The notes under the pieces were generated by a model that saw nothing but the letters and a program-made list of their open reading frames with translations, was not told the DNA's origin and did no database searches. A DNA stretch of 64,000 nucleotides from Acidobacteriota bacterium. GTDB taxonomy: Bacteria > Acidobacteriota > Holophagae > Acanthopleuribacterales > Acanthopleuribacteraceae. The DNA lies in NCBI GenBank assembly GCA_030066195.1, contig JASJCB010000051.1, forward strand, positions 1 to 64,000, written 5' to 3'. A program made the translations under genes and the position numbers. Shown here in pieces: positions 9,087 through 16,789 of this stretch (the first letter of the stretch is position 1; each line of letters opens with the position of its first letter).

Positions 9087-9225
9087 GATTATCCCCTTAC
9101 AGCGGGTTGGGTCGAAAAGATAAACCCATTATAACGGTTTCACCGGCAACATGCACACACCGAAAAAAGGTTGTGGCTGAGAATGGAAACTTGATTGCGG
9201 ACGCGGGTCATGGCCACGTAAAGTA
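9021..9225. repeat. Left copy of a long direct duplication (partner 12145-12440)
   Basis: This segment covers the first codons of the esterase, its upstream DNA and the tail of a helicase remnant. It reappears in the same orientation at 12145-12280 plus 12386-12440, with a short insertion splitting the second copy. Runs such as GGGTCATCAGTTGATCATAG and GTTGGGTCGAAAAGATAAAC are shared. The two copies are about 3.1 kb apart. Confidence 0.85.
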
Positions 9226-9283
9226 AGCCGCGCTCTTCGGTTTCGGCTATTTCCCGTTCTACCTCGTCCGAGTTCTCGTACAT
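9140..9283 (-). pseudogene. Remnant of a UvrD/Rep-type helicase C-terminus
   Basis: The minus strand reads an open stretch ending ...EERGLLYVAMTRVRNQVS (about 47 codons to a TGA at 9140). EERxLLYVAMTRA is motif VI of superfamily 1 helicases (UvrD, Rep, PcrA, RecB). Upstream of the fragment the frame is closed by a stop and no further helicase motif is visible, so this is only the distal tip of a lost gene. It once lay just upstream of the esterase on the same strand. A second, separately decayed copy is at 12353-12436. Confidence 0.7.
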
Positions 9284-9354
9284 GCAAGCTCAAAAAAAGG
9301 CGCAGGGCCGGAGGACAGACAACAACCCCGCGCCGGCATCTAATAAGGAAAGTA

Positions 9355-9386
9355 AAGACGCGAAAAGCATCGCTTCCGCGTCTTCT
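9355..9386. terminator. Hairpin in the decayed region
   Basis: AAGACGCG and CGCGTCTT form an inverted repeat around a 14-base loop. No long T-tract follows on the plus strand. It may be a relic terminator. Confidence 0.35.
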
Positions 9387-9593
9387 GACTAAAAAATGGA
9401 GCAATGCTCCAAGCGAGCAAGAATCGTAATGGTCTGGAATTCTGCTCAAGGGTGGGCCACCATCTAACAACATGGTGAAATGAAGTTGGTCTTCCGGCCA
9501 AAAGCCGAAAACCGGATACGTCTCACGACGTGTTCACAGGTTACGCGTTGGAAGGTGGGCAGGTAAACAGTGTTTTGCCGTAACGCTTAATTC

Positions 9594-9669
9594 CTGTTAC
9601 ATCAGCTAGTTGTGTAATGTGTAACCAATCCGTGTAACGTTACGGGAAACGGGACACCCCATGTTACAC
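9594..9669. promoter_or_regulatory. GTGTAAC repeat cluster upstream of the small peptide gene
   Basis: GTGTAA occurs at 9612, 9619 and 9632, and its inverse GTTACAC at 9663-9669. GTAACGTTAC at 9634-9643 is a perfect palindrome, and another TGTTAC lies at 9594. Clustered half-sites of this kind 70-140 bp ahead of a start look like an operator for an oligomeric regulator. Confidence 0.45.
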
Positions 9670-9736
9670 TGAACACGGTTTTTACCGGCGTGGTATCCCA
9701 TGGCATACTAATCAATTGTCCAAAGGACGTGTGCAA

Positions 9737-9850
9737 ATGAAGATTAAGACCGGAGTAGCTGCAGGTAATGACCCGTTTGGCCCGATTATTATCCTCCCTC
9801 CGCCACCTCCCCTTTCTTCTCCGAACGGCCTGGCATCAGGTGGCTACTAA
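9737..9850 (+). CDS. 37-aa proline-rich peptide, RiPP-precursor-like
   Basis: This is a short ORF with good start signals: AAAGGA at 9722-9727 and an ATG ten bases later. The product begins MKIKTGVAAGNDPFG, continues with a hydrophobic Ile/Leu run and five consecutive prolines, and ends NGLASGGY. A basic leader of the type M-K-[IV]-K-T-x-[VL]-x-A-G followed by a low-complexity tail is seen in many unassigned small bacterial peptides, some of them modified natural products. That link is inference. The stop lies ten bases before the ATG of the membrane-anchored protein at 9861, so the two are probably co-transcribed. No modifying enzyme is next to it. It has no Cys, so thioether chemistry is excluded. 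Confidence 0.5.
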   Translation: MKIKTGVAAGNDPFGPIIILPPPPPLSSPNGLASGGY

Positions 9851-9860
9851 AATAACTCCC

Positions 9861-10352
9861 ATGAGCCATTGGAAGAAACGGCATCACATCCTCATGATCG
9901 TGGTTCTTTCTCTGGCTCTCGCCCCATTGGTCCGGTACGCGCCAAATTTCCGCCCGGACGTTTACGCGACAGGCTTTGAGATTCTGGAGAAACAAGGTCC
10001 TGAAGCCGCGCTTGAATACTGGACCGGAGAAGCCGCGAAAGGAAACCTGGACGGATTTGTCGGCGAAGCTACCATACGATCGATCCTTGGAGAACGAGTA
10101 GAGCCCGAAAGACTGGCTCGGTATGTTGTCGTGGAGGCCGAAGGGCTCACCAAGGCACGGGGCATGTTCTTACTTGGCAGTCTTCTCCGGGCCGGTGATT
10201 GCCATGAAGTCATCATTAACTTCGGCGGCGCACTGCGCCTATTCAAGGAACACGGCTATGCATACCGGATCTTCCGTTCGCGAAGCGGGCCCGGTCTTCC
10301 GGTCGCTAAGCAGACCCAAGCTGGTCGTCGTGTCGCTGACGCGGCACAATGA
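9861..10352 (+). CDS. Small single-pass membrane or exported protein, unknown
   Basis: The 163-aa product has a basic start (MSHWKKRHH) and one hydrophobic helix (ILMIVVLSLALAPLV), which fits a membrane anchor or uncleaved signal. The rest includes a segment resembling a Sel1/TPR-like helical unit (EILEKQGPEAALEYWTGEA). I do not recognise a family. The start at 9861 is chosen because it follows the 37-aa peptide closely; an ATG at 9768 would overlap that peptide out of frame. No Shine-Dalgarno is evident, so translation could be coupled to the peptide. The last 35 residues turn Arg/Ser/Gly-rich, which hints at a frameshift near 10255 and a decayed C-terminus in this rearranged region. Confidence 0.5.
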   Translation: MSHWKKRHHILMIVVLSLALAPLVRYAPNFRPDVYATGFEILEKQGPEAALEYWTGEAAKGNLDGFVGEATIRSILGERVEPERLARYVVVEAEGLTKARGMFLLGSLLRAGDCHEVIINFGGALRLFKEHGYAYRIFRSRSGPGLPVAKQTQAGRRVADAAQ

Positions 10353-10399
10353 CAAGCGGCACATGGCGCTTTAGGACACCCACTTTGAAACAGCCGGGG

Positions 10400-11344
10400 T
10401 CAGCCCTTCATCAACCAGTCGGCGCTGACCAGTTTGCCGGAGGTAGTGTAGGCATGAATGGCTTCCAAGAAGGTGACAAAGTCGGGATTCTCGGCCGCAA
10501 TGCGGTTGGCGCTCTCCCAATCCACCGCTTGACGTTCCCTGGCCGGTAACAGCACCAGGCTCTCTTCCGGGCTCGCCACATCTAATTGCAATACGCCGAT
10601 GCCGTGTAAAGACGACAGCATAGACAATTCCTTGCCCACCTTGTCCATATCTACCTCGGCGGCCACCAGATAACCCTCGTGCGCCCAGGACGAGTTAGAC
10701 ACCGCCTGAAAAAACGACTCGCGTACATTACCGCCGGTTAAGGCCTTCTTCACCTCGAACGAGTAAATCTTGCTCTGATGCCCCGTTCCGGCATGAACAC
10801 ATTGGCGCACAACGGTTTCCCATTCTTTGTCCAACATGGCCAGGCCCACCACATCGGCATGCAACCAGTGATTACCGCCCGCGCCCTTGCTGTTCCTGCT
10901 GCGCTTTTCATCAATGCGCAAGGTATGCACATGCCATTCTGAAAAGACGAACTGAGCCAATAGGGGGTAGAGGTCGTGTTCAGAATAATGCTTGGTTTTC
11001 ATGGGTTCCGGGGCAACCTCAGGCGTCGCCGTGCCGGGTGTCTCCGACGCCGCTTGCGGTTTCTCCCTGCGTGCTTCATCCACGTACATATAAACCCTGG
11101 GACGCGGCGAACTTCTTATTTGGACCGCCGGGTCTTTCAGAATCCGTTCTTTCTGAGCGCTTATCTCGGCGATGATTTGCACGAGAAAAGCGGTGTCGTC
11201 CTCGAAACGTGGATTCGCTCTTTTCTCTTGGAAATCTTCGGGCCAGGCGGCAAGAACCCCCATGGCAATCTGCCGTGTCTTGAAATGCTGATTGGGGTGT
11301 TCCTTCAGCCAGGCCAGTACCTTTTTTGCGAGTTCAATTGCCAT
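10400..11344 (-). CDS. HrgA-like restriction-associated PD-(D/E)XK protein
   Basis: A 314-aa protein resembling the HrgA/COG2958 family, which is linked to restriction-modification loci. Residues 1-75 look like a winged-helix domain (VLAWLKEHPNQHFKTRQIA). A Pro/Ala/Glu linker follows (about 90-115). Residues 120-300 have a nuclease-like core with Asp164 in HADVVGLA and E197-V-K199 in YSFEVKK, matching the D...ExK pattern of PD-(D/E)XK enzymes. GAGGaT eight bases before the ATG supports the start. No methyltransferase is nearby, so it would act alone or as a relic of a defence cassette. It converges on the gene at 9861-10352. Function as a nuclease is inferred from motif layout only. Confidence 0.7.
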   Translation of the reverse strand: MAIELAKKVLAWLKEHPNQHFKTRQIAMGVLAAWPEDFQEKRANPRFEDDTAFLVQIIAEISAQKERILKDPAVQIRSSPRPRVYMYVDEARREKPQAASETPGTATPEVAPEPMKTKHYSEHDLYPLLAQFVFSEWHVHTLRIDEKRSRNSKGAGGNHWLHADVVGLAMLDKEWETVVRQCVHAGTGHQSKIYSFEVKKALTGGNVRESFFQAVSNSSWAHEGYLVAAEVDMDKVGKELSMLSSLHGIGVLQLDVASPEESLVLLPARERQAVDWESANRIAAENPDFVTFLEAIHAYTTSGKLVSADWLMKG

Positions 11345-11637
11345 GATGATTCATCCTCGATGCATCTTGTTTCCGTGCCCATTCTAGCAGCCGAATGATG
11401 GTTCAGGCGATAGACTTTGGTCGCACGATGACTGGGACAAAGAGGTACAGATCCTCAAATACGTGTGGCGATAGCTCCCGTTTTCATTGAGTGCGAAGGG
11501 AATTCTACGGGAAGCCTTCATTGGGCGCGCGGCAGGAAACAATAGATTACAACTGAAACTACTGACCGTCGTCAATAGGGAAAGTGGTGTCCCGGCCATG
11601 GAGTCGACACGCCGACATGCGCTCCATCCATTTTCTG
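11345..11637. other. Non-coding gap upstream of the HrgA-like gene
   Basis: No supported gene. The plus strand shows short open stubs (for example one ending KEVQILKYVWR) that look like debris of lost genes rather than functional ORFs. Confidence 0.4.
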
Positions 11638-11964
11638 ATGTCGGTTGCGAAGGTGTGCAATCGACCTAAGACACCGGATTGACTCGATTGCGCAGGTGTG
11701 CAATCGAGTCAAGACACCGGCTGAAGTCAATTGCGCAGGTGTGCAATCGACTCAAGACATCGGATTGACTCGATTGCGCAGGTGTGCAATCGACCCAAGA
11801 CAGTGGATTGACTCAATTGCGCAGGTGTGCAATCGAGTCAAGACGCCGGCTGAAGTCGATTGCGCAGGTGTGCAATCGAGTCAAGACGCCGGCTGAAGTC
11901 GATTGCGCAGGTGTGCAATCGAGTCAAGACGCCGGCTGAAGTCGATTGCGCAGGTGTGCAATTT
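11638..11964. repeat. Tandem array of eight 43-bp units
   Basis: The marker AGGTGTGCAA recurs at 11651, 11694, 11737, 11780, 11823, 11866, 11909 and 11952, an exact 43-base period. Each unit carries the inverted repeat CGATTGC...GCAATCG (up to ACTCGATTGC/GCAATCGAGT), so each can form a hairpin. The sequence between hairpins (for example GTCAAGACGCCGGCTGAAGT) varies slightly but is related in all units, so these are not CRISPR spacers. The period is not a multiple of three, and the ORFs crossing the array change frame from unit to unit, so it is not coding. The last three units are nearly identical, which suggests recent expansion at the right end. Confidence 0.92.
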
Positions 11965-12096
11965 TGTCAAGAAATTGATATATCAGTTTGCGCATGTCCC
12001 CAGGTTGTCTCGGCGTTGTTAAGTAGGTGCGCGCGAAATAAAGTCGTGACCAGGTCTCCTCATGACATCGATGCGGCTTATCCGTGCCTCCGGTGC
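11961..12096. repeat. Conserved flank of the 43-bp array (copy 1)
   Basis: A roughly 137-bp block starting ATTTTGTCAAGAAATTGATA and containing CATGACATCGATGCGGCTTA. It is repeated with scattered differences at 12936-13072. Both copies are preceded by a 43-bp-type unit, so array end and flank were copied together. Confidence 0.85.
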
Positions 12097-12144
12097 CGGC
12101 ATATGCAAAAGATGGCTTCACTGCATAATAAGTTTCGGATGCTT

Positions 12145-12440
12145 CTCCAGACGGGTCATCAGTTGATCATAGGTGGCGGGTAGTTCCATAAGCACCAAAA
12201 GGTGCAGGGTCGGTATCATGATTATCCCCTTATAGCGGGTTGGGTCGAAAAGATAAACCTAATTATAACGGTTTCACCGACAACACGTACACGCGGAAAA
12301 AAATAAGTAGGATTCCGGCCTCTATCCGTGAATACGCTATATGGGGCTTCGGTCAGGGAAAAAAGGGGTTCTTCTGGTTGCAGTTGAGAATGGAAACTTG
12401 ATTGCGGGCGCGGGTCATGGCCACATAAAGTAAGCCGTTC
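12145..12440. repeat. Right copy of the esterase-start/helicase-tail duplication
   Basis: Second copy of the block at 9021-9225. The esterase 5' piece lies at about 12150-12210 and the intergenic piece runs to about 12280. About 100 bases of unrelated DNA interrupt it before the helicase-tail piece at 12386-12440. Confidence 0.85.
12353..12436 (-). pseudogene. Second UvrD-type helicase tail remnant
   Basis: The minus strand reads GLLYVAMTRARNQVSIL and then a short unrelated tail to a TGA at 12353. This is helicase motif VI again, almost identical to the copy at 9140-9283 and closer to the consensus (MTRAR instead of MTRVR). Nothing upstream in frame belongs to a helicase. Confidence 0.65.
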
Positions 12441-12475
12441 CCTGGTGAGAGAACGGCCTTTATCAGATTAGCTCT
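12438..12475. terminator. Hairpin after the CX3C protein gene
   Basis: GCCGTTC and GAACGGC pair across a short loop near 12433-12460, just downstream of the minus-strand gene at 12479. The T-tract is weak on both strands. Confidence 0.35.
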
Positions 12476-12478
12476 GGT

Positions 12479-12697
12479 TTAGGGGCAGGCCTGGTTGCAA
12501 ATACCTTGATCGACACGGCACTCGTACCAACACTCGCCACGCTGGGCCGGATTGAAGTGTTGCCGGCAAGACTGGATACAGGCTGCCGCTTCCTGTTGGC
12601 AGCTCATGTGGCATTCATCCATAGCAAAAGCGAGCTGGGCAAAACCCGCCAGCAATAGAGTGGACAACGAAAGGGTTAGAAATACTTTTTTCAACAT
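12479..12697 (-). CDS. Secreted 72-aa protein with four CX3C motifs
   Basis: Small exported cysteine-rich protein. A classical signal peptide (MLKKVFLTLSLSTLLLAG, cleavage after about AFA) precedes a mature part of some 47 residues with eight cysteines arranged as four CX3C pairs: CHMSC, CIQSC, CWYEC and CNQAC. CX3C pairs on adjacent helices form disulfide-bonded helical hairpins in known CX3C/CHCH-type proteins. This fold is inferred, and no named family is recognised. AGGAG lies seven bases before the ATG at 12697; a TTG six bases further up is less likely. The protein would be periplasmic or secreted. It stands alone amid repeats, which makes it a possible cargo gene, toxin or metal-binding peptide. 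Confidence 0.75.
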   Translation of the reverse strand: MLKKVFLTLSLSTLLLAGFAQLAFAMDECHMSCQQEAAACIQSCRQHFNPAQRGECWYECRVDQGICNQACP

Positions 12698-13171
12698 GGT
12701 CAATCTCCTAAAGTACTTGATGTAAAGATATGTTTTCAGTTTTTTGGCACCCTCGGAAATCTAGTTAGTATCTACGTAGCAAGGCTTAAAAAAGTTTTTG
12801 AAAAACGATAGCCGGTTGTTCCTTTTTTATGAATGTATTGACATGAAAATTATTTCAAACCGACCTTGAACGTCCGGGCCTTTTGCTACATGATTCCGCT
12901 TAAGTCGGTGGATTGACTCGATTGCAAACGCCTATAATTTTGTCAGGAAATTGATATATCAGTTCGCACATGTCTTCAGATTGTTCCGGCGTCGTTAAAT
13001 GGGTGTGCGCGGAACAAAGCCGTGACCCCGTCACCTCATGACATCGATGCGGCTTATCCGTGACTCCGGTGCACAATCCTCTTTACTTAAGCGGCGAAAT
13101 CAACTAATTTTGACCCTTTATCCGCTCCGCTCCCCGAGCGGTCATCCGGGCGATGAAAAAATGGAGGCCCC
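12698..13171. repeat. Gap with copy 2 of the array flank (12903-13072)
   Basis: One degenerate 43-bp-type unit (12903-12935) and the 137-bp flank (12936-13072) match 11918-12096. CATGACATCGATGCGGCTTA is identical in both. The rest must hold the promoters of the CX3C gene and ileS. TTGACA at 12838-12843 is a candidate -35 box, but I see no good -10 at the right distance. Confidence 0.75.
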
Positions 13172-16100
13172 ATGTTCGAAGAGGTATCACCCAAGGTCAA
13201 CCTACCCGAGTTGGAAAAGAAGATCCTGGCTTTTTGGGAAGAAAACGGGATTTTCAAGCAGTCTATCGAACAACGCGCCGAGGCAGACGAATACGTATTC
13301 TACGACGGTCCCCCGTTTGCCACCGGCCTGCCCCATTACGGGCACCTTCTGGCCGGCACCATTAAAGACATCGTTCCCCGCTACTGGACCATGCAGGGCA
13401 AGCGCGTCGAGCGCCGCTTCGGTTGGGACACCCACGGCCTGCCCGTGGAAAACGAGGCCGCCAAGGGTCTGCGCGAAAGCGAGGGGCTGGATCTTTCGGG
13501 TAAGTACGAAATCGAGGAATACGGTATCGGCAGGTTCAACGAGTACTGCCGCTCCATCGTGCTCAAGTACACGGCCGAATGGGAAACCGTGGTCAAGCGC
13601 ATGGGTCGCTGGGTCGACTTCGAAAACGACTACAAAACCATGGACCCCAATTTCATGGAGTCCATCTGGTACGTGTTCAAGCAACTGTGGGAAAAAGACC
13701 TGGTCTATCGCGGTCACCGCGTCATGCCCTTTTCCTGGAAACTGTCCACGCCCCTGTCCAACTTCGAGGCCAACAGCAACTATAAGGAAGTACAGGACCC
13801 CGCCATCACCATCAAGTTCGCCCTGAAGGACGAGCCGGACACTTACATCCTGGCTTGGACCACCACGCCCTGGACCCTGCCCTCCAACCAGGCGTTGGCC
13901 GTGGGCGTGGATATCGACTATGTCAAGGTGAAGCACCCGGAATCCGGCGAATACTACATCCTGGCCGAGGCCCGGCGCGAGCATTACGAGCAACGCCTGA
14001 AGCTGAAGTTTGAAACCGTGAGCACCTTCAAGGGCAGCGAACTGGTGGGCAAAAACTACCAACCGCTGTTTCCCTATTTCGCGGACCTGGAGGGCTGCTT
14101 CCGGGTGATCGCTTCTATCCATGTCACTACCGGGGACGGCGCCGGCGTGGTCCACATGGCGCCCGCGTTCGGCGAGGACGACTACGCGGCCTGCAAGGAA
14201 GCCGGCATGCCCATGGTTTGCCCGGTCGATATGGAGGGCCGTTTCACCGATGAGGTCACCGACTTCGCCGGCCAAAACGTAAAAGATGCCGACAAGAATA
14301 TCATCCGCCAATTGAAGGAAACCGGAAAGCTGCTGCTGCACGAGACGCTGACGCACTCCTACCCCTTCTGCTGGCGCTCCGACACCCCGCTCATCTATCG
14401 CGCCATCAGCACCTGGTTCTGCCGGGTGGAAAGCTTCAAGGATCGCCTGGTGGCCAACAACAAGCAGGTGCGCTGGGTGCCCGAGGCCGTCGGCACCAAC
14501 CGTTTCGGCAACTGGCTGGAAGACGCCCGCGACTGGAACATCTCGCGAAACCGTTACTGGGGAACGCCTATCCCGCTCTGGGAATGTGAAGAAACGGGCG
14601 ATATCATCGCCGTGGGTTCCATCGCCGATTTGGAAGAACTGACCGGACAAAAAGTCACCGACCTGCACAGCCACAATATCGATGAGTTGACCTTCGAAAA
14701 AGACGGCAAGCTATACAAGCGCATCCCCGAGGTCTTCGATTGCTGGTTCGAATCGGGCGCCATGCCCTATGCCCAGAACCACTATCCCTTCGAGAACAAG
14801 GAGCAGTTCGAGGCCAACTTCCCGGCCGACTTCATCGCCGAGGGCCTGGATCAGACGCGCGGGTGGTTCTATACCTTGATGGTGCTGTCCACCGCGCTCT
14901 TCGACAAACCCGCCTTCAAAAACGTGGTCGTCAACGGGCTCATGCTGGCCGAAGACGGCAAGAAGATGTCCAAGAGCCTGAAGAACTACCCCGATCCCAT
15001 GCAGATCATCGATCAGTACGGCGCCGACTGCCTGCGCGCTTACATGATCGACTCGCCGGTGGTGCGCGCCGAACCGTTGAAGTTCTCCGAGGATCACGGC
15101 GTCAAGATCACCTACCGCCAGGTGCTGTTGCCGCTTTGGAACGCGTATAGTTTCTTCGTGACCTACGCCCGGTTGGACGGTTATAAGCCTGAGGGCGACC
15201 TGACCGGCTCCAAGAACGAGTTGGACGTTTGGATCATCTCGCACCTGCAATCGCTGATCGCGGATGTAACCACGCATATGGAGAACAACCACCTCTACAG
15301 CGTGATCCCGGAACTGGTGGGCTTCATCGACCAGTTGACCAACTGGTACATCCGCCGTTCCCGCCGTCGGTTCTGGCGCGCCGAGAGCGACGCCGACAAA
15401 CTGGACGCCTACAACACCCTCTACACGGTGCTGGTTGAGTTCGCCAAGGTGATGGCGCCCTTTTTGCCGTTTATCTGCGAGGCGATTTACAAGAACCTGG
15501 TGCGCGACGAGGAAGCGCATGATTCGGTACACCTGTGCGATTATCCCAAGCCGAACCAGGCTCTCATCCACAAGCAGGTCGAAGAGGAAATGGACCGCGT
15601 TCGCCTGGCCGTTGAACGCGGTCGGTCCCTGCGCGCCGCCCATAACTTGAAGGTGCGCCAACCCCTGGCAAGCCTGTCGATCGTAGTGGACGATCATCAG
15701 CGCGAGATTTTCGAGCGGCTGGGCGGCATCGTCCGTGAAGAACTGAACGTGAAGGAACTGATCTACCTGCACGACGAAACCGAACTGGTGCACTATGCCG
15801 CGCGCCCCAATATGAAGGTGCTGGGCCCGCGCCTGGGCAAAGCATTGAAAGTGTTGAACCCGGCCATTCGAGGTCTGGCCCATGCCGACATCCACAAGCT
15901 GTTGGAAGAGGGCAAGCTGGACGTGGAAGGTTACGAACTGACCACGGAAGATTTCCTCATCGACCGCAATGAAAAGGAAGGCATGGTGGTCAGCTCGGAA
16001 GGCGGCATCACCATCGCCCTGGATACCCAGTTGACGGATGCGCTGAAGGTAGAGGGCGACGCCCGGGAGTTGGTGAACCGCATCCAGACCCAGCGCAAGG

Positions 16101-16303
16101 AAGCCGACTTCAATGTGGAGGACCGCATTCACCTGGCCATCGACGCCGACGACTGGTTGACCGGCTGCCTGGCCGAGTACGGCGACTATGTTTCCGGCGA
16201 GACCCTGGCCGCCTCGCTCAACGGCGACGCCTTCGAGCCGGAATCCACCAAGGAGTGGGATGTCAACGGCAAAAAGGTAACGGTACGCCTCCGCCGCGCC
16301 TGA
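13172..16303 (+). CDS. ileS: Isoleucyl-tRNA synthetase, eukaryote-like type
   Basis: Class I aminoacyl-tRNA synthetase charging tRNA(Ile) in the cytoplasm. At 1043 aa it is longer than the usual bacterial enzyme of about 930-940 aa. The HIGH-type motif is HYGH at 55-58 (GPPFATGLPHYGHLL) and the KMSKS motif is DGKKMSKSLKN at about 597. The editing domain lies between them (WTTTPWTLPSNQALAVG, later THSYPFCWRSDTPLIYR). The C-terminal 250 residues carry the VRQPL-containing domain and a long extension of the eukaryotic/archaeal-like type 2 enzymes. The zinc-finger C-terminus of E. coli IleS is absent. TGGAGG at 13162-13167 sets the start. Type 2 IleRS enzymes are typically insensitive to mupirocin, and this follows from family knowledge only. 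Confidence 0.96.
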   Translation: MFEEVSPKVNLPELEKKILAFWEENGIFKQSIEQRAEADEYVFYDGPPFATGLPHYGHLLAGTIKDIVPRYWTMQGKRVERRFGWDTHGLPVENEAAKGLRESEGLDLSGKYEIEEYGIGRFNEYCRSIVLKYTAEWETVVKRMGRWVDFENDYKTMDPNFMESIWYVFKQLWEKDLVYRGHRVMPFSWKLSTPLSNFEANSNYKEVQDPAITIKFALKDEPDTYILAWTTTPWTLPSNQALAVGVDIDYVKVKHPESGEYYILAEARREHYEQRLKLKFETVSTFKGSELVGKNYQPLFPYFADLEGCFRVIASIHVTTGDGAGVVHMAPAFGEDDYAACKEAGMPMVCPVDMEGRFTDEVTDFAGQNVKDADKNIIRQLKETGKLLLHETLTHSYPFCWRSDTPLIYRAISTWFCRVESFKDRLVANNKQVRWVPEAVGTNRFGNWLEDARDWNISRNRYWGTPIPLWECEETGDIIAVGSIADLEELTGQKVTDLHSHNIDELTFEKDGKLYKRIPEVFDCWFESGAMPYAQNHYPFENKEQFEANFPADFIAEGLDQTRGWFYTLMVLSTALFDKPAFKNVVVNGLMLAEDGKKMSKSLKNYPDPMQIIDQYGADCLRAYMIDSPVVRAEPLKFSEDHGVKITYRQVLLPLWNAYSFFVTYARLDGYKPEGDLTGSKNELDVWIISHLQSLIADVTTHMENNHLYSVIPELVGFIDQLTNWYIRRSRRRFWRAESDADKLDAYNTLYTVLVEFAKVMAPFLPFICEAIYKNLVRDEEAHDSVHLCDYPKPNQALIHKQVEEEMDRVRLAVERGRSLRAAHNLKVRQPLASLSIVVDDHQREIFERLGGIVREELNVKELIYLHDETELVHYAARPNMKVLGPRLGKALKVLNPAIRGLAHADIHKLLEEGKLDVEGYELTTEDFLIDRNEKEGMVVSSEGGITIALDTQLTDALKVEGDARELVNRIQTQRKEADFNVEDRIHLAIDADDWLTGCLAEYGDYVSGETLAASLNGDAFEPESTKEWDVNGKKVTVRLRRA

Positions 16304-16311
16304 AAATGGCC

Positions 16312-16396
16312 TGAATAACATTCCATACCGATGGAGAAGATCTGAGAGACGCACTCCAATGGGTTTCCGGTTTATGACTGGTGACTCGGAAATCAG
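16312..16396. repeat. 75-bp direct repeat, copy A
   Basis: AACATTCCATACCGATGGA...CCAATGGGTTTCCGGTTTAT...GACTCGGAA, repeated at 16529-16606. The two copies bracket a REP-like hairpin element. Confidence 0.8.
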
Positions 16397-16410
16397 AAAA
16401 AGAAGAAAAA

Positions 16411-16502
16411 AGGAAGAGAGGTCACAGAGGACACAGAGAGAAGAATAGAAGAACGAAAAACACGCTCTTTTCCCCTCTGTGCCCTCCGTGCCCTCTCTTC
16501 CT
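16411..16502. repeat. REP-like inverted repeat (CACAGAG/CTCTGTG hairpin)
   Basis: The left arm AGGAAGAGAGGTCACAGAGG (from 16411) matches the reverse of CCTCCGTGCCCTCTCTTCCT (to 16502), with about 25 of 28 positions pairing over the full arms. The arms flank a 34-base loop. Elements with this GGCACAGAG core are dispersed in many bacterial genomes. Confidence 0.75.
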
Positions 16503-16528
16503 AAAAACCGAGCCGTCAAATCGGCCCG

Positions 16529-16606
16529 AGTAACATTCCACACCGATGGATTCTGAGAGACGCCCTCCAATGGGTTTCCGGTTTATGAAAACTGACTCGG
16601 AATCGG
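16529..16606. repeat. 75-bp direct repeat, copy B
   Basis: Partner of 16312-16396. The arrangement copy A, hairpin, copy B suggests a mobile repeat inserted with duplication of a long target, or a tandem duplication of the ileS downstream region. Confidence 0.8.
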
Positions 16607-16789
16607 ATTCTTCCCTTTTCAGCTTGGAAATGTTTAAAAATCCAGATGTCGTGCAGAATCTCATGGATAATTATGCGATTGCCCTGCTTGTGACCACGCT
16701 TCGAGATATTTACACTCGAACGCACGGCAAAGAAAGCCTTCGATAACCCATGTGGTGTTATGATGGAGCCATCGAAGCAAGGGGACGGC

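Noticed and set aside
9129..9473. 114-aa minus-strand ORF
   Set aside because: It runs in a different frame from the recognisable helicase tail in the same DNA and shows no family features.
11638..11964. CRISPR array
   Set aside because: The segments between the repeated hairpins are themselves related in every unit, the period is exactly 43 bases, and no cas gene is present.
11645..12183. Plus-strand ORFs reading through the 43-bp array
   Set aside because: The period is not divisible by three, so the repeats fall in changing frames; no ribosome sites and no conserved domain.
12745..12765. TTGGCAC as a second sigma-54 promoter
   Set aside because: No TTGC follows at the required spacing.
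13038..13826. 262-aa ORF overlapping ileS
   Set aside because: Out-of-frame shadow of ileS with Arg/Ser/Pro-rich composition.
14711..16570. 619-aa minus-strand ORF opposite ileS
   Set aside because: Antisense shadow of ileS that also crosses the REP-like element.
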